This document shows positions 18,493 through 28,245 of a stretch of 64,000 bases of DNA, piece after piece. The first letter of the stretch is position 1; the number at the start of each line of letters is the position of its first letter. The position numbers and the translations under genes were made by a program. Where the stretch lies: NCBI RefSeq assembly GCF_000473065.1, contig NZ_AXAZ01000019.1, positions 62,001 to 126,000 on the forward strand, given 5' to 3'. Below the pieces are notes generated by a model. That model worked only from the letters and a program-made list of their open reading frames with translations. It made no database searches and was not told where the DNA came from. The stretch comes from Bradyrhizobium sp. WSM1743. GTDB taxonomy: Bacteria; Pseudomonadota; Alphaproteobacteria; Rhizobiales; Xanthobacteraceae.

Positions 18493-18585
18493 ATGGCCAA
18501 GAAAGCGAAGAAGGCGAAGAAGGCGAAGAGCGCAGTGAAGAAGACTGCGAAGAAGACCCGCAAGGTCGCGAAGAAGAAGAAGTAA
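18493..18585 (+). CDS. 30-residue Lys/Ala-rich histone-like peptide
   Basis: A very short gene with an excellent Shine-Dalgarno (GGAGGG, 18484-18489) four bases before the ATG. The peptide begins MAKKAKKAKKAKSAVKKTAK and ends in four lysines; about half of its residues are lysine, arranged as KKAKKA repeats like the tails of histone H1-type bacterial proteins (Hc1/AlgP). It presumably binds nucleic acid. Two small hairpins follow the stop (18584-18601 and 18602-18621). Such peptides are easily missed in annotation; the ribosome site makes translation likely. Confidence 0.7.
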   Translation: MAKKAKKAKKAKSAVKKTAKKTRKVAKKKK

Positions 18586-19137
18586 CTTCGCTTCTGAAGT
18601 TGCCGGCTCCCGATAGCCGGCTCGTCATCAGCGCCTCCTAGAGGTTCTGGTCGACGATAGAGGGTGTCGGCGAGACATCAGGTCAACGGTCGGACCGTTC
18701 TCTTTTGCGGTCCGGCAGAAGAAACGAGTTTTCTTCGTTCGGTGCGGTTCTCTTTCTTGGGGGCTCCGCAATTTCACGAGAGGCCTTCGGGCCAATGTGA
18801 AATCTGGTCCTGACGTGTTCGCCGACGCCCTCGTTCTCTTGAAGCCGGGGCATTGCCGGCATCCCTTTCCCCCCGACATTGCTGATCTGACCGCGACGTC
18901 GGCGCACTGACGTCGGTGTTCTGCCTTGGAGCAGGCGAGGGCTGCGGCCCTGATTCCATTGCTCGCACGCAGTATCCCCATTCGCGGTGTCATCGCCCGG
19001 CTTCGACCGGACGATCCAGTACGCCGCGGCTTCTCGGGGGATGACTACTGTCTGTCGGAATACTGGGTCACCTGCGCAGGTGACGACGATAAGCCGCTCG
19101 CGATACGCCACGCCGCGCATCCGTCCGCGCGCGATGG
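18586..19137. other. 552-base region without recognised genes
   Basis: After the two small hairpins that follow the histone-like gene (the second has GCCGGCT/AGCCGGC arms at 18602-18621 and no T-tract) I see no gene on either strand. From about 18985 to 19095 the sequence resembles half of the family F repeat at 44491-44600 (shared ACGATCCAGTACGCCGCGGC, 19012-19031). Confidence 0.45.
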
Positions 19138-19299
19138 TTATCGATGTCCCAAAATCCCGGGGTAAACAGAATCTGACGAATCGCAGAAGTGCCTGCGAAC
19201 CAGGGACTTTTCGAATTCTGCGCGCTCATGCCGCGCGCTCGCGTTTACGTCTGCTTCATCGCGATACTTAAACTGCCATTCAAATTTGCCCGCCATCAT
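19138..19299 (-). CDS. Possible 53-residue small charged protein
   Basis: A short open frame starting MMAGKFEWQFKYRDEADVNA and ending in YPGILGHR. It is supported by a good Shine-Dalgarno (TTGGAGGCG, immediately upstream of the double ATG at 19299/19296). It is rich in Arg, Glu, Asp and aromatic residues, unlike the Ala/Arg/Pro composition of spurious frames here. No family is recognised. It may be a real small protein or the start of a decayed gene. Confidence 0.4.
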   Translation of the reverse strand: MMAGKFEWQFKYRDEADVNASARHERAEFEKSLVRRHFCDSSDSVYPGILGHR

Positions 19300-19436
19300 C
19301 GCCTCCAACAAGCCGGCAAACGGCATGGGGGATGAGTTGAACAGCGCACGGTCCCAGAAAGGGATCATGCAAGTCGCAGTTGGACGGGAGCCGCGCTCGG
19401 GGGAACGAGACGGCATAAGAATAAAGGGGATGCGTG

Positions 19437-19703
19437 ATGTTTCAGGGTACTTTCGATCTGGAGACGGCAACGCCGGTCGACGCGAGCGCGCTGTCGGACG
19501 TGCTGTTCGAGCGCGGGATCTATTGGGCGAGCGGCCGCTCCGGGATCGTCGATCTCGTCGCCGCGCACAAATGGTTCAACCTCGCCGCGTTGAAGGGCCG
19601 CAAGGACGCCGTAGCGCTGCGCCAGGAAGTCGCCGGGCAGATGTCGGATGCCGAGATCTCGGTCGCGCAGCGCGAGGCGAGGGCCTGGGTCACCGCGCAC
19701 TGA
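19437..19703 (+). CDS. Small Sel1-repeat-like protein
   Basis: An 88-residue protein (MFQGTFDLETATPVDASALS at the N-terminus) with one Sel1/TPR-like helical pair: LVAAHKWFNLAALKGRKDAV followed by ALRQEVAGQMSDAEISVAQR. This A-x-KWFNLAAxxG pattern is typical of Sel1 repeats. A GTG at 19434 sits directly before the ATG; the purine-rich AAGGGGATG upstream is the probable ribosome site. The role is unknown; Sel1 proteins are usually protein-interaction adaptors. Confidence 0.75.
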   Translation: MFQGTFDLETATPVDASALSDVLFERGIYWASGRSGIVDLVAAHKWFNLAALKGRKDAVALRQEVAGQMSDAEISVAQREARAWVTAH

Positions 19704-20145
19704 GATGAGAGGCGCGTCTGGCCCCGCATTTGCACGGGTGGGCCCGGTTGCGCTGAATCAAGTTTCCGCGCTGTGCCGCCGCATAAGACCCGACGGCAGG
19801 GGCGGCCAAGACACGAATGGACGATGGCTACCGATTCAGATCGCTCCCGATGAGTGCGATCTGGAACTCGGGCGTCTGCACAAGATGGGAATTTTGCCCT
19901 GGTCGTTTCCATACCGGCGCAAGGGCGGCGCCTGGTTCAATGTTTGGGCCGACGAGGCTGTGCTGATATCGCCGTCGTATTGGCGGATATGGCGATCCAG
20001 TATCTAGGTGCGTGCACACATATATAAGGAGCATGCGAATCGAGCTGGGCCCGCCGCGTTCATCCTTGCGCCAGGCTTTCGCGCCGGCGTCACGATCGCT
20101 TTCAGGCGAAAGAACGCAGAGAGCTTGATTGATTCCGCTGCTGGG
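19704..20145. other. Gap before tRNA-Ser; possible small-gene remnant
   Basis: No confident gene. On the plus strand, bases about 19838-20004 encode IAPDECDLELGRLHKMGILP and then a Trp/Tyr-rich tail (WFNVWADEAVLISPSYWRIW). Its composition looks like real protein, but no good start codon with a ribosome site lies in frame. It may be a small gene with an unusual start or a remnant. Confidence 0.3.
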
Positions 20146-20238
20146 TGGCGGAGAGGGAGGGATTCGAACCCTCGATACAGCTTGAGACCGTATGACGCTT
20201 TAGCAAAGCGTTGCCTTCAGCCACTCGGCCACCTCTCC
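20146..20238 (-). tRNA. tRNA-Ser (GCU)
   Basis: Read on the minus strand, the sequence begins GGAGAGGTGGCCGAGTGG and pairs with a 3' CCTCTCC acceptor arm. The anticodon stem ACGCT/AGCGT encloses the loop TTGCTAA (anticodon GCT). A long variable arm (CATACGGTCTCAAGCTGTAT) and a T arm with GGTTCGAATCC follow, as expected for a class II serine tRNA. The discriminator is G, and CCA appears to be encoded (20146-20148). Confidence 0.95.
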
Positions 20239-21074
20239 GGTGCGAGCCTTATGCCTCTAATTACTTGGGGCGGTCAATTTGGAAGCGTGTGTTTTCGCTC
20301 GAATATTCCCAGTGATTTTCGAAGCAAACGGGTTTGTTCTCGGGCGAGAGTGTGGCGCTGCGAGAGCAGATCCAAGGCTGGAACATCTGGCACATGACGC
20401 GGGGATGATCCGCGTAGAAGGACATCCTTGCTCGTGTCGGAAGCCGAATTTGCTAGGAAATTCAATGCTACGCGAGAGGGGCTGATGGAAAGTCGGGATC
20501 CCTGCGTCTTGGCTCGCTCGGCTGCCGGTCCGTCCCAATCATCCCCGCCTCCATTAAGAGTGCTTGCCGCGCCCCCTGAGGCGTCGCAGTGACCGGGCTT
20601 GCGTCAGGCTGGAGGCGCGGAGGCGATTGATGCCTGCACGTTGAGTCTCCTTTCTGATTCCACGATTCGAGCGCGTCAAAGCGGCTCCGGGCTGAGATCT
20701 CGGCTGCGGCGCCTCATGTGGGGAACTTTGATGGCAAATGGAACCACTCTAAAAACGTCAATGTAAACAATATGTTGCGAGGGCGGTTTGATCACATCTG
20801 CGTGTTATTTGTGCAACACCCGTCGGAAAACACGCTTCATCGGCCCGTTTCGAAGCGTTCTGTTGTTGTGTGTGCAAGGACGTTCGGTAATTGTGACTAA
20901 GCGACGGAGGGGGGCATCCCGAGGTCGTCCCGTTTAGGTCGTTCGCTTAAGTCCCTCGCGTTCATGCGGGTGTGTCCGAAGGCGCGAAGGGGCCCAAAGC
21001 GGTGATTTAGAGGGGGTTGGGGAATTGGCCGTCCGGTCAGTGACCTTCCCTGAAGAGCAACTTGGAGGTTTAAC
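20239..21074. promoter_or_regulatory. 836-base upstream region of the porin gene
   Basis: No gene was recognised between tRNA-Ser and the porin. The part from about 20740 to 20900 is distinctly richer in A+T than its surroundings (for example AAAAACGTCAATGTAAACAA), as expected of a strong promoter. The remaining 170 bases to the start codon are G-rich and could be a long 5' leader. The ribosome site CTTGGAGG lies just before the ATG at 21075. The exact promoter cannot be fixed by eye. Confidence 0.45.
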
Positions 21075-22646
21075 ATGAAGTTGGTTAAGAGCCTTTTGCT
21101 CGGCTCAGCGGCGGGTCTGATCGCCGTGGGCGGAGCGCAGGCAGCCGATCTCCCCGTGAAGGCCAAGGCGGTCGAATACGTGAAGATCTGCTCCCTGTAC
21201 GGTGCTGGATTCTACTACATCCCGGGCACTGACACTTGCATCAAGCTGGGTGGTTATCTGCGCGCTGAAGTCGCGCTGAACACGAACTCGGACTACAACG
21301 GCCAGTTCACCACGAACAACGGTGCGCGCAACCGTCTGACGAACTACTACACGATGCGCGCTCGTGAAGATCTCAACATCGACACGCGCACCGCGACCGA
21401 GTACGGCGTCGTCCGTACCTTCTTCGACGGCGTGTTCTCCTGGACGACCGGCAACTATTCCGGCAGCGGCAGTGCGACCGGCTCGACGGTCTACAGCGCC
21501 GCGCTGGGCCTCAACACCTCCGGTGCCACTCCGGCGCTCGTTGGTTCGACGATCAACCCGACTGACGGCGGTACCTCGGGCGGTTCGCTCGGCGTGTACT
21601 ACGCCTTCATCCAGTTCGCCGGCTTCACGATGGGTAAGGCCGTGTCGCAGTTCGACGCGCCCTGGACCAACTATCCCGGCAACAACTACGACGGTCTCGT
21701 CGGCGGCAGCGGCACGGTCACTGGTATCACCCAGTTCAGCTACACTGCTGACTTCGGTCAGGGCATCACGGCGTCGTTCTCGGCTGAAGACCCGACTGCT
21801 TACATGCAGGCCGGCAACCTCAACATGAGCGGCGCTTCGGTGGCTGGCATTGTTGGTGGTTCGTATGGCTCCAACGCCATCGGCGGTTCGCGTTCGCCGA
21901 ACCTCGTCGGTCAGATTCGCGTCGACCAGGCTTGGGGTCTGTTCCAGGCGTCGGTTGCTGCGAAGGACAACCACGTTGCCTACTACGGCGCGACCGAGCC
22001 CACTGGCCACCCCGACGACAAGTGGGGTTGGGCGGTTCAGCTCGCTCTGTCGATCAAGAACATCCCGACCGGCGCGGGTGACACGATCAACGTCCAGGGC
22101 GTCTATACCGACGGTGCGACCCGCTACAACTTCCAGAACCTCGCGGGCAGCAGCTACTCGATGTTCGGCAGCTCGGGCATCGCCTACCAGAGCGTCGGTT
22201 TCGCCAACGCTCCGGACACGGTGTTCGTGACCGGCAGCTCGCAGGAAACCGTCAAGACCTGGGGCTTCCGTGGTGCGTACACCCACAACTGGGATCCGTA
22301 CTGGAACACCTCGATCTACGGTGCCTACGCTCAGGCCCAGTTCGGTACCCTGGCTAAGACCACGATCTGCGGCGTCGGTGGCGTGTTCGTCACGGGGGCG
22401 GCTGTGGCCGGTGTGACGGGTTGCAACCCGGACTTCTCCGTGTACTCGGCGGGTATCATCACTCGCTGGACGCCGGTCAAGAACCTGACGTTCTCGGCTG
22501 ACCTCGCCTGGACCCGCGTTGACCAGAAGTACACCGGTACGGTTGGTGTTACCCCCTCCGGCGTGACCGCCAAGCCGACCGCGCTCTACGAGCTGAAGGA
22601 TCAGGACACCATCACCCTGCTCCTCCGCGCTCAGCGCAACTGGTAA
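21075..22646 (+). CDS. Outer-membrane porin (Porin_2 / Omp2b-like)
   Basis: A 523-residue porin with a signal peptide ([27 protein letters not shown]). The mature start [20 protein letters not shown] and the [20 protein letters not shown] motif are typical of the alphaproteobacterial Porin_2 family, a trimeric general porin in the outer membrane. Alternating amphipathic strands run throughout, and the chain ends in [11 protein letters not shown] with the aromatic terminus needed for BAM-dependent insertion. Two cysteines near residue 38 and 53 are usual in the family. Codon use is strongly biased and less GC-saturated at third positions than in its neighbours, consistent with very high expression. 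A strong terminator follows. Confidence 0.95.
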   Translation: MKLVKSLLLGSAAGLIAVGGAQAADLPVKAKAVEYVKICSLYGAGFYYIPGTDTCIKLGGYLRAEVALNTNSDYNGQFTTNNGARNRLTNYYTMRAREDLNIDTRTATEYGVVRTFFDGVFSWTTGNYSGSGSATGSTVYSAALGLNTSGATPALVGSTINPTDGGTSGGSLGVYYAFIQFAGFTMGKAVSQFDAPWTNYPGNNYDGLVGGSGTVTGITQFSYTADFGQGITASFSAEDPTAYMQAGNLNMSGASVAGIVGGSYGSNAIGGSRSPNLVGQIRVDQAWGLFQASVAAKDNHVAYYGATEPTGHPDDKWGWAVQLALSIKNIPTGAGDTINVQGVYTDGATRYNFQNLAGSSYSMFGSSGIAYQSVGFANAPDTVFVTGSSQETVKTWGFRGAYTHNWDPYWNTSIYGAYAQAQFGTLAKTTICGVGGVFVTGAAVAGVTGCNPDFSVYSAGIITRWTPVKNLTFSADLAWTRVDQKYTGTVGVTPSGVTAKPTALYELKDQDTITLLLRAQRNW

Positions 22647-22669
22647 GTTCGGTCTAACGACCTGAATGA

Positions 22670-22703
22670 GAACCCCGGCGGGAAACCGCCGGGGTTCTTT
22701 CTT
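22670..22703 (+). terminator. Rho-independent terminator of the porin gene
   Basis: A perfect 12-bp stem GAACCCCGGCGG / CCGCCGGGGTTC closed by a GAAA tetraloop and followed by TTTCTTT. It starts 23 bases after the porin stop codon. Confidence 0.92.
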
Positions 22704-22779
22704 TGTCATGTGCGCTTGTTGACGACGCGATGGCGCTGACCGACCTGGCCGCGGCGGGGGTCTTGGGTTGTTGCCGCGG

Positions 22780-23000
22780 TCTTCACGCGCATCCCGGAAA
22801 TGGCGGAGTAGGTGTGGGCGCTGTCCGCAGACTCCGATCGTCATTCCGGGATGCCCGAAGGGCGAGCCCGGAATCCATTCCGCCACAGAGCGTGCGGCCC
22901 GATGGGTTCCTGGCCCTTCATGCTTCGCACGCATCCCGCAATACATCCCGCAATAACGGAGTAGGTGGGGCCGCCTCGTTGAATCGGGATGGGGCGATCG
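22780..23000. repeat. Repeat-containing gap between porin and transglycosylase
   Basis: The gap between the porin terminator and the transglycosylase (22706-23063) holds no gene. It contains a family A-like arm (GTCATTCCGGGATGCCCG from 22840) with its partial complement GAGCCCGGAATCC. Two direct repeats of GCGGAGTAGGTGTGGG / ACGGAGTAGGTGGGG lie near 22803 and 22956, each preceded by CGCATCCCG. Confidence 0.6.
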
Positions 23001-23063
23001 TGTCGCGCGCGGCGCCTTCAGGCCCGACGGCACCTCCGCCGCAACCTTACCTGGCGTGTGCTG

Positions 23064-25508
23064 CTATTCGACGCTTCCGGCGCCGCGGCGCAGATCGGCT
23101 TCGATCTGCAGGCGGGTGCCGCCGCCGAAGCGAGCGCGGTAGACTTGCAGGTTCTCCATGATCCGCTGCACGTAGTTGCGCGTCTCGGAGAATGGAATCA
23201 GCTCGACCCAATCGACCGCGTCCACCTTGGGGTCGCGGGGATCGCCGTAACGTTCGACCCACTTCTTCACGCTGCCGCGGCCGGCATTGTAGGCGGCGAA
23301 GGTCATGATGTAGGAGCCGCGATAATCCTCGAGCAGTCCGCCGAGCTCGGCCGAGCCGAGCGTGGCGTTGTAGACCGAATCGTTCTTCAGCCGCCCGAGA
23401 TCGTAGGTCGCGCCGTGGCGCTTGCAGACATAGCGAGCGGCATCCGGCGTCACCTGCATCAGCCCGTATGCCTGGGCCGGCGAGACCACCGACGGATTGA
23501 ACGCGCTCTCCTGCCGGGCAATGGCGTAGACGATGCTGCGCTCGACCTCGGGGCCAATCGGCGTGAAGTGCGGAATGCCATTGATGGGGTAGGCGTAGAA
23601 GTCGAACGGCAGGCCGCGGTTGAGCGCGGCCTTGCCGACCAGCAACATGCCGCGCGCATCGCTGTAGCGCTGGGTGAGCTCGCCGAGGCCGGCAAGCGCC
23701 TCGGGATCGCCGTTCTCGCCCATGTCGGCGAGCATGGGCACCGCGAGCTCGCGCTCGTCGAGCTCGTAGAGCAGTTGCGCGGCGCGCACGATCTCGAGCC
23801 GCTCGGCGCCGCGCCCGCGCGGCTGGCTGTTGAGCTCGATCTGCGGCAGGCTGAGCTTTGCGCGCGCGAGCTGGCCGTAATAGCTGGTCGACTGCTCGGC
23901 TGCGCGGGCATAGGCGTTGCGCGCCTCCTGCTGGCGGCCCATCGCTTCCGCGGCGCGGCCCTGCCAATAGCCGGCGCGCGCCAGCGTGGTCGGGTTGACG
24001 CTGCCGACGCCGATGCGGGCAAAATGCTGGGCGGCGGTCGCGGGGTCGTTGAGGAAGCGCAGCGCGATCCACCCGGCGGTGAACTCCTGCTCGGTCTTGT
24101 AGATGTCGCGCGAAGGCAGGGCGGCGTCGCGCGCGATCAGATAGGCGCTGCGGAATTCCTCGGTGTCGATCATCTTGCGCGCCAGCAGGCGCCGCTCGAT
24201 CCACCATTCGTCGAGATTGTGGAGGCGCCCCGTATCTTTGGGGGCGGACAGCATCAGCTGGGCGGCCTCGGCGAACTTCTCCTCGCGGCGCAAGAGCTGG
24301 ATCTTGCTAAAGATGAAGCCGGGATCGCTGTGCAGCTCGCGCGGTACCGCATCGAGCAGCGCCCGCGCGTTTGGCGCCTTCTTGACCGCGGCGATGCGCG
24401 CCTTGGCGAGGGCGACATAGCCGGCGCCGAGGCGCTTTGCGGCGCGCAGCGCCGCCTCGGTCTCGCTGCCGTAGAGCAGGGTGTCCATCCGCGCCTTCTG
24501 ATCGCCCGGCGTCAGCAGGGCGCCGAACTGGTCGAGTGCGTTGTTCTCGGTGTCCTCCGACATCGGATCACTGCGCCAGGCCTCACGCACCAGCCGCTCG
24601 GCATTGGAGCGGTCACCGCGCGCCAGCATCGCCTTGGCGAGGGTGAAGCGGCCCTTGGCGGAGATCGGAGACTCGTTCTCGAACCACGACCACGCGACCG
24701 AATCGTCGCGCCTGTCGTCCCACATCGCGGCCTCGAGGCGCCGGCGCAGGAAGGTCTGCGACGGCCAGCTCGGATTGGCGGAGAGAAAGGCGCGATAGCG
24801 TTCGACGGTCGCGCCGTTGTCCTCGCTGCGCAGGATGATCCATTCGGCGAGCTTTCGCGCGACGGGATCCGAGATGCCAGCCGCGACATTGGTGGCGTCA
24901 CCGGCCTTGCGCTTGCGCACGAGCTCGATGACGCTCTCCAGCGTGTCCTTGTCGGCTTGCGACGTCGACGATGTCGCAGCGAGCGCGGCCGGGATGACCG
25001 GCTTGCGCGGGGCTGCATGCTGGCGGGTCGCAGGCGCCAGCACGGGAGCGGCGACCGGTCTGGCAGCGGCCGGTGCGTTGGGTTTGACCGTGGCGGTCAC
25101 GGCCGGCGCGGGTGCTGACTTGGGGGACGCCGTGGATTGCGATTTTGGCGCGGGGATCGCTGCCGCGGGCTTCGGCTTGTCCTTCGCGGGTTCCTTGCCA
25201 GCGGCATCCTTGGCAGGCTTCTTCGCGGCATCCTTGGCCGGAGCGCTGGGGGCGCCTTTGCTCGTGCCCTTCGCGGCGTCCTTGCCGGTTCCCTTTGCGG
25301 CGTCCTTGGTGGTTGGCTTCGGGGCGCCCTTGGCGGCTGGCTTCGCGGTATCCTTGGTCTCCGCGGCCGTCTCATTGGACTTGGCGAGGGCGGCGCAGCC
25401 CACCGACAGCCCTGCCATCAGGCACACGGCCAGACCTAGGGATCGCCATGCGGCACGAGCAAAGGAGGTCACGGCGTTTTGTCGCCCCGAATCAGTGAAG
25501 TGGCTCAA
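23064..25508 (-). CDS. Soluble lytic murein transglycosylase (Slt70-like, GH23)
   Basis: An 814-residue exported enzyme that cleaves peptidoglycan with formation of 1,6-anhydro-MurNAc. The first 42 residues form a signal sequence (LGLAVCLMAGLSVGCAALAK). Residues about 45-165 are a low-complexity Lys/Ala/Pro/Thr/Asp tract (for example KDAAKGTGKDAAKGTSKGAP). A helical superhelix (about 180-640) follows, and the C-terminal SLT domain carries the catalytic Glu667 in ARQESAFNP, plus AYGLMQVTPDAA and FAAYNAGRGSV. The low-complexity region is not part of classical Slt70 and may bind the wall or span the periplasm. It is a monocistronic gene divergent from dapA. Confidence 0.94.
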   Translation of the reverse strand: MSHFTDSGRQNAVTSFARAAWRSLGLAVCLMAGLSVGCAALAKSNETAAETKDTAKPAAKGAPKPTTKDAAKGTGKDAAKGTSKGAPSAPAKDAAKKPAKDAAGKEPAKDKPKPAAAIPAPKSQSTASPKSAPAPAVTATVKPNAPAAARPVAAPVLAPATRQHAAPRKPVIPAALAATSSTSQADKDTLESVIELVRKRKAGDATNVAAGISDPVARKLAEWIILRSEDNGATVERYRAFLSANPSWPSQTFLRRRLEAAMWDDRRDDSVAWSWFENESPISAKGRFTLAKAMLARGDRSNAERLVREAWRSDPMSEDTENNALDQFGALLTPGDQKARMDTLLYGSETEAALRAAKRLGAGYVALAKARIAAVKKAPNARALLDAVPRELHSDPGFIFSKIQLLRREEKFAEAAQLMLSAPKDTGRLHNLDEWWIERRLLARKMIDTEEFRSAYLIARDAALPSRDIYKTEQEFTAGWIALRFLNDPATAAQHFARIGVGSVNPTTLARAGYWQGRAAEAMGRQQEARNAYARAAEQSTSYYGQLARAKLSLPQIELNSQPRGRGAERLEIVRAAQLLYELDERELAVPMLADMGENGDPEALAGLGELTQRYSDARGMLLVGKAALNRGLPFDFYAYPINGIPHFTPIGPEVERSIVYAIARQESAFNPSVVSPAQAYGLMQVTPDAARYVCKRHGATYDLGRLKNDSVYNATLGSAELGGLLEDYRGSYIMTFAAYNAGRGSVKKWVERYGDPRDPKVDAVDWVELIPFSETRNYVQRIMENLQVYRARFGGGTRLQIEADLRRGAGSVE

Positions 25509-25694
25509 GACTGAATTTGATTGAATATGCGGAGAAAAATATCAACAGCCGCTTACCTCAGGCCGATTTGCACCAGCACCGCGGCAAAATCGCGGCCTAA
25601 ACGCAGCCCCGCACCGAAGCGGGCCTTTTACCGGCGGGATAGACCCGATATGAATGGAGCTTGCTCAAGAGATCGCCGCGTACGGAGGAAGTCC

Positions 25695-26585
25695 ATGGCA
25701 GCCAAGACGAAATTCCGGGGGTCGTTCACCGCCTTGGTCACGCCGTTCAAGAACGGCGCGCTGGACGAGGCGGCGTTCCGCTCCCTGGTCAACTGGCAGA
25801 TTTCCGAGGGCACCAATGGTCTCGTCCCGGTCGGCACCACCGGCGAGAGCCCGACGCTCAGCCATGACGAGCACAAGAAGGTCGTCGAATGGTGCATCGC
25901 TGAGGCCAAAGGCCGCGTGCCTGTTATCGCGGGCGCCGGCTCCAACTCGACCAAGGAGGCGGTCGAGCTCTCCCAGCACGCCGAAAAGGCGGGCGCAGAC
26001 GCCGTGTTGATCGTCACGCCCTACTACAACAAGCCGACCCAGGAAGGGATGTACCAGCACTTCAAGGCGATCAACGACGCGATCGGCATTCCGATCATCA
26101 TCTACAACATCCCGCCGCGCTCGGTGATCGACATGTCGGTCGACACCATGAAGCGGCTGTGGGAGCTGAAGAACATCGCCGGCGTCAAGGACGCCACCGC
26201 CAGCATGGTTCGCGTGTCGCAGCAGCGCGCGGCGATGGGCGAGGATTTCAACCAGCTCTCGGGCGAGGACGCCACTATCATCGGCTACATGGCCCATGGC
26301 GGCCATGGCTGCATCTCGGTGACCTCGAACGTCGCGCCCCGCCTGTGCTCGGAGTTCCACGCCGCCTGGCAGAAGAGCGACACCAAGACGGCGCTCGCGA
26401 TCCACGACAAGCTGATGCCGCTGCACAACAACCTCTTCATCGAGAGCAACCCGGCGCCGATCAAGTACGCGATGTCGCTGCTCGGCAAGCTGGACGAGAC
26501 GCTGCGGCTGCCGATGGTTCCGGTTTCCGAGCCGACCCGCGTTGCTGTGCGCAGCGCGATGATTCACGCCGGGCTGATCAACTGA
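25695..26585 (+). CDS. dapA: 4-hydroxy-tetrahydrodipicolinate synthase
   Basis: DapA condenses pyruvate with L-aspartate semialdehyde in the lysine/diaminopimelate pathway. The 296-residue TIM barrel shows [13 protein letters not shown], the pyruvate-binding [23 protein letters not shown], Tyr137 (IIYNIPPRS) and the Schiff-base Lys165 ([10 protein letters not shown]). The ATG at 25695 has a GGAGGA ribosome site at 25684-25689, which selects it over an upstream in-frame ATG. It heads a probable run of same-strand genes dapA-mscL-smpB-peroxiredoxin. Confidence 0.97.
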   Translation: MAAKTKFRGSFTALVTPFKNGALDEAAFRSLVNWQISEGTNGLVPVGTTGESPTLSHDEHKKVVEWCIAEAKGRVPVIAGAGSNSTKEAVELSQHAEKAGADAVLIVTPYYNKPTQEGMYQHFKAINDAIGIPIIIYNIPPRSVIDMSVDTMKRLWELKNIAGVKDATASMVRVSQQRAAMGEDFNQLSGEDATIIGYMAHGGHGCISVTSNVAPRLCSEFHAAWQKSDTKTALAIHDKLMPLHNNLFIESNPAPIKYAMSLLGKLDETLRLPMVPVSEPTRVAVRSAMIHAGLIN

Positions 26586-26612
26586 CGCATCAGCCCGTCG
26601 GGGGGAGTCTTC

Positions 26613-27053
26613 ATGAGCGTCGAGGAGAAGGGCGCACGGATGCTGAAGGAGTTCCGCGAGTTCGCGATGAAGGGCAACGTCGTCGATCTCGCGGTCGGCG
26701 TCATCATCGGCGCAGCGTTTGGCGCCATCGTCAACTCGCTGGTCGGCGACGTGATCATGCCGATCATCGGTGCCGTCACCGGCGGGCTCGACTTCTCGAA
26801 CTACTTCACCCCCTTGTCGGCGAAGGTCACAGCCACCAACTTAGCGGATGCGAAAAAGCAAGGCGCCGTGCTGGCTTGGGGCAGCTTTCTCACGCTGACG
26901 ATCAACTTCATCATCATCGCCTTCGTGCTGTTCCTGGTGATCCGCGCCATGAACACGTTGAAGCGCAAGGACGAGGCGGCCCCTGCCGCTCCGCCAAAAC
27001 CGTCGGCCGAGGTCGAACTCCTGACGGAGATCCGCGATCTCCTCAAGAAGTGA
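26613..27053 (+). CDS. mscL: Large-conductance mechanosensitive channel MscL
   Basis: A 146-residue inner-membrane channel that releases solutes on hypo-osmotic shock. The N-terminal amphipathic helix ([20 protein letters not shown]) leads into TM1 ([20 protein letters not shown]). TM2 is [20 protein letters not shown], and the charged C-terminal bundle ends [12 protein letters not shown]. Length and motifs match the family. It starts 27 bases after dapA. Confidence 0.97.
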   Translation: MSVEEKGARMLKEFREFAMKGNVVDLAVGVIIGAAFGAIVNSLVGDVIMPIIGAVTGGLDFSNYFTPLSAKVTATNLADAKKQGAVLAWGSFLTLTINFIIIAFVLFLVIRAMNTLKRKDEAAPAAPPKPSAEVELLTEIRDLLKK

Positions 27054-27112
27054 CGCGCCCACTTCATCCGAACTGTTAGAATCCGCGCGCATGTCGATCA
27101 GGTTTGCCCATC

Positions 27113-27586
27113 ATGGCCGATAAGAACGAACGTCCGATCAAGGTCATGGCGGAAAATCGCAAGGCCCGCTTCAACTACGCCATCGAGGACACGATCGAAG
27201 CGGGCATTGCGCTGACCGGCACCGAGGTCAAGTCGATCCGCAATGGCAAGAGCACGATCGCCGAATCCTACGCCGACTCCAAGAACGGCGAGATCTGGCT
27301 GATCAACGCCACCATTCCCGAATATCTCCAGGGCAATCGCTTCAATCACGAGCCCAAGCGTCCGCGCAAACTGCTTCTCCACCGTCAGCAGATCAACAAG
27401 CTGATCGGCGCGGTCGACCGTGAGGGCATGACGCTGATCCCGCTCAAGCTTTACTTCAACGAGCGCGGGCGCGCCAAATTGCAGCTCGCGGTTGCCAAGG
27501 GCAAGAAGCTGCACGACAAGCGCGAGTCCGAGAAGAAGCGCGACTGGAGCCGGGAGAAGGGCCGCCTGCTGCGGGCGAGGGGATGA
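27113..27586 (+). CDS. smpB: SsrA-binding protein SmpB
   Basis: A 157-residue SmpB that loads tmRNA onto stalled ribosomes. Recognised blocks are [20 protein letters not shown], the [12 protein letters not shown] motif and the basic C-terminal tail [20 protein letters not shown], which folds into the mRNA channel. The start was set at 27113 ([10 protein letters not shown]); an ATG three codons earlier is possible. Confidence 0.97.
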   Translation: MADKNERPIKVMAENRKARFNYAIEDTIEAGIALTGTEVKSIRNGKSTIAESYADSKNGEIWLINATIPEYLQGNRFNHEPKRPRKLLLHRQQINKLIGAVDREGMTLIPLKLYFNERGRAKLQLAVAKGKKLHDKRESEKKRDWSREKGRLLRARG

Positions 27587-27590
27587 CGCG

Positions 27591-28172
27591 ATGAATCAAC
27601 GGAACCTGCTCGAGGTCGATTGGAGCCAGATTCCCGCGCCCGCCGATGACGGCCGCGCCGCGCATCTCAAGGGCATGACGTTGCCGCCGATCGGCCTGCT
27701 CGCGACCGACGATACGTCGGTCACGCTGTCGGCGCTGCGTGGCCGCACCGTGGTGTTCGCCTATCCCCGCACCGGCGAGCCCGGCAAGATCGCGCTGGTC
27801 GACGATTGGGACATGATCCCGGGAGCGCGCGGTTGCACGCCCCAGACCTGTGCATTCCGCGATCTGTACGCCGAGCTGAAAGCCGCCGGCGCCTCGCACG
27901 TGTTCGGCCTCTCGACCCAGAGCAACGACTACCAGACCGAGATGGCCTCGCGCCTGCATCTGCCGTTCCCGGTGCTCTCGGACGAGAAGCTGGCGCTGAC
28001 GCGCGCCCTGGATTTGCCGACCATGGAGGTCGCAGGCCTGACGCTGATCAAGCGCCTGGCGCTGATCATCGACGACGCCAGGATCACGCATGTGTTCTAT
28101 CCGGTGTTTCCGCCCGACCGGAACGCCGGCGACGTGCTCGACTGGCTGAAGGCTAATCCGGCCAGGGCGTAA
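27591..28172 (+). CDS. Peroxiredoxin (BCP/PrxQ type)
   Basis: A 193-residue thiol peroxidase with the thioredoxin fold. The peroxidatic Cys82 and resolving Cys87 lie in GARGCTPQTCAFRD, five residues apart as in the BCP/PrxQ group. The upstream TVVFAYPRTGEPG matches the family's strand before the active site. The downstream LPFPVLSDEKLALTRALDLP is also characteristic. It starts four bases after smpB, so it is probably cotranscribed. It would reduce peroxides in the cytosol with thioredoxin. Confidence 0.9.
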   Translation: MNQRNLLEVDWSQIPAPADDGRAAHLKGMTLPPIGLLATDDTSVTLSALRGRTVVFAYPRTGEPGKIALVDDWDMIPGARGCTPQTCAFRDLYAELKAAGASHVFGLSTQSNDYQTEMASRLHLPFPVLSDEKLALTRALDLPTMEVAGLTLIKRLALIIDDARITHVFYPVFPPDRNAGDVLDWLKANPARA

Positions 28173-28245
28173 AGCATGATCCCGCATGAGGGCAGGGCAA
28201 TCGCCTGGCAGTGATGAGGCTGGTATCGCGCGCCCAAAGCTCTCG

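Noticed and set aside
20146..20238. tRNA-Ser as a prophage or island attachment site
   Set aside because: No integrase and no repeated tRNA 3' end were seen nearby; the only integrase is 28 kb away inside the IS91-type element.
21105..23033. 642-residue open frame antisense to the porin
   Set aside because: Val/Arg/Thr-rich sequence without recognisable domains, explained by the strong codon bias of the porin on the other strand.
22989..25118. 709-residue open frame antisense to the lytic transglycosylase
   Set aside because: The opposite strand has a complete signal peptide, superhelix and SLT domain; this frame has none of these.
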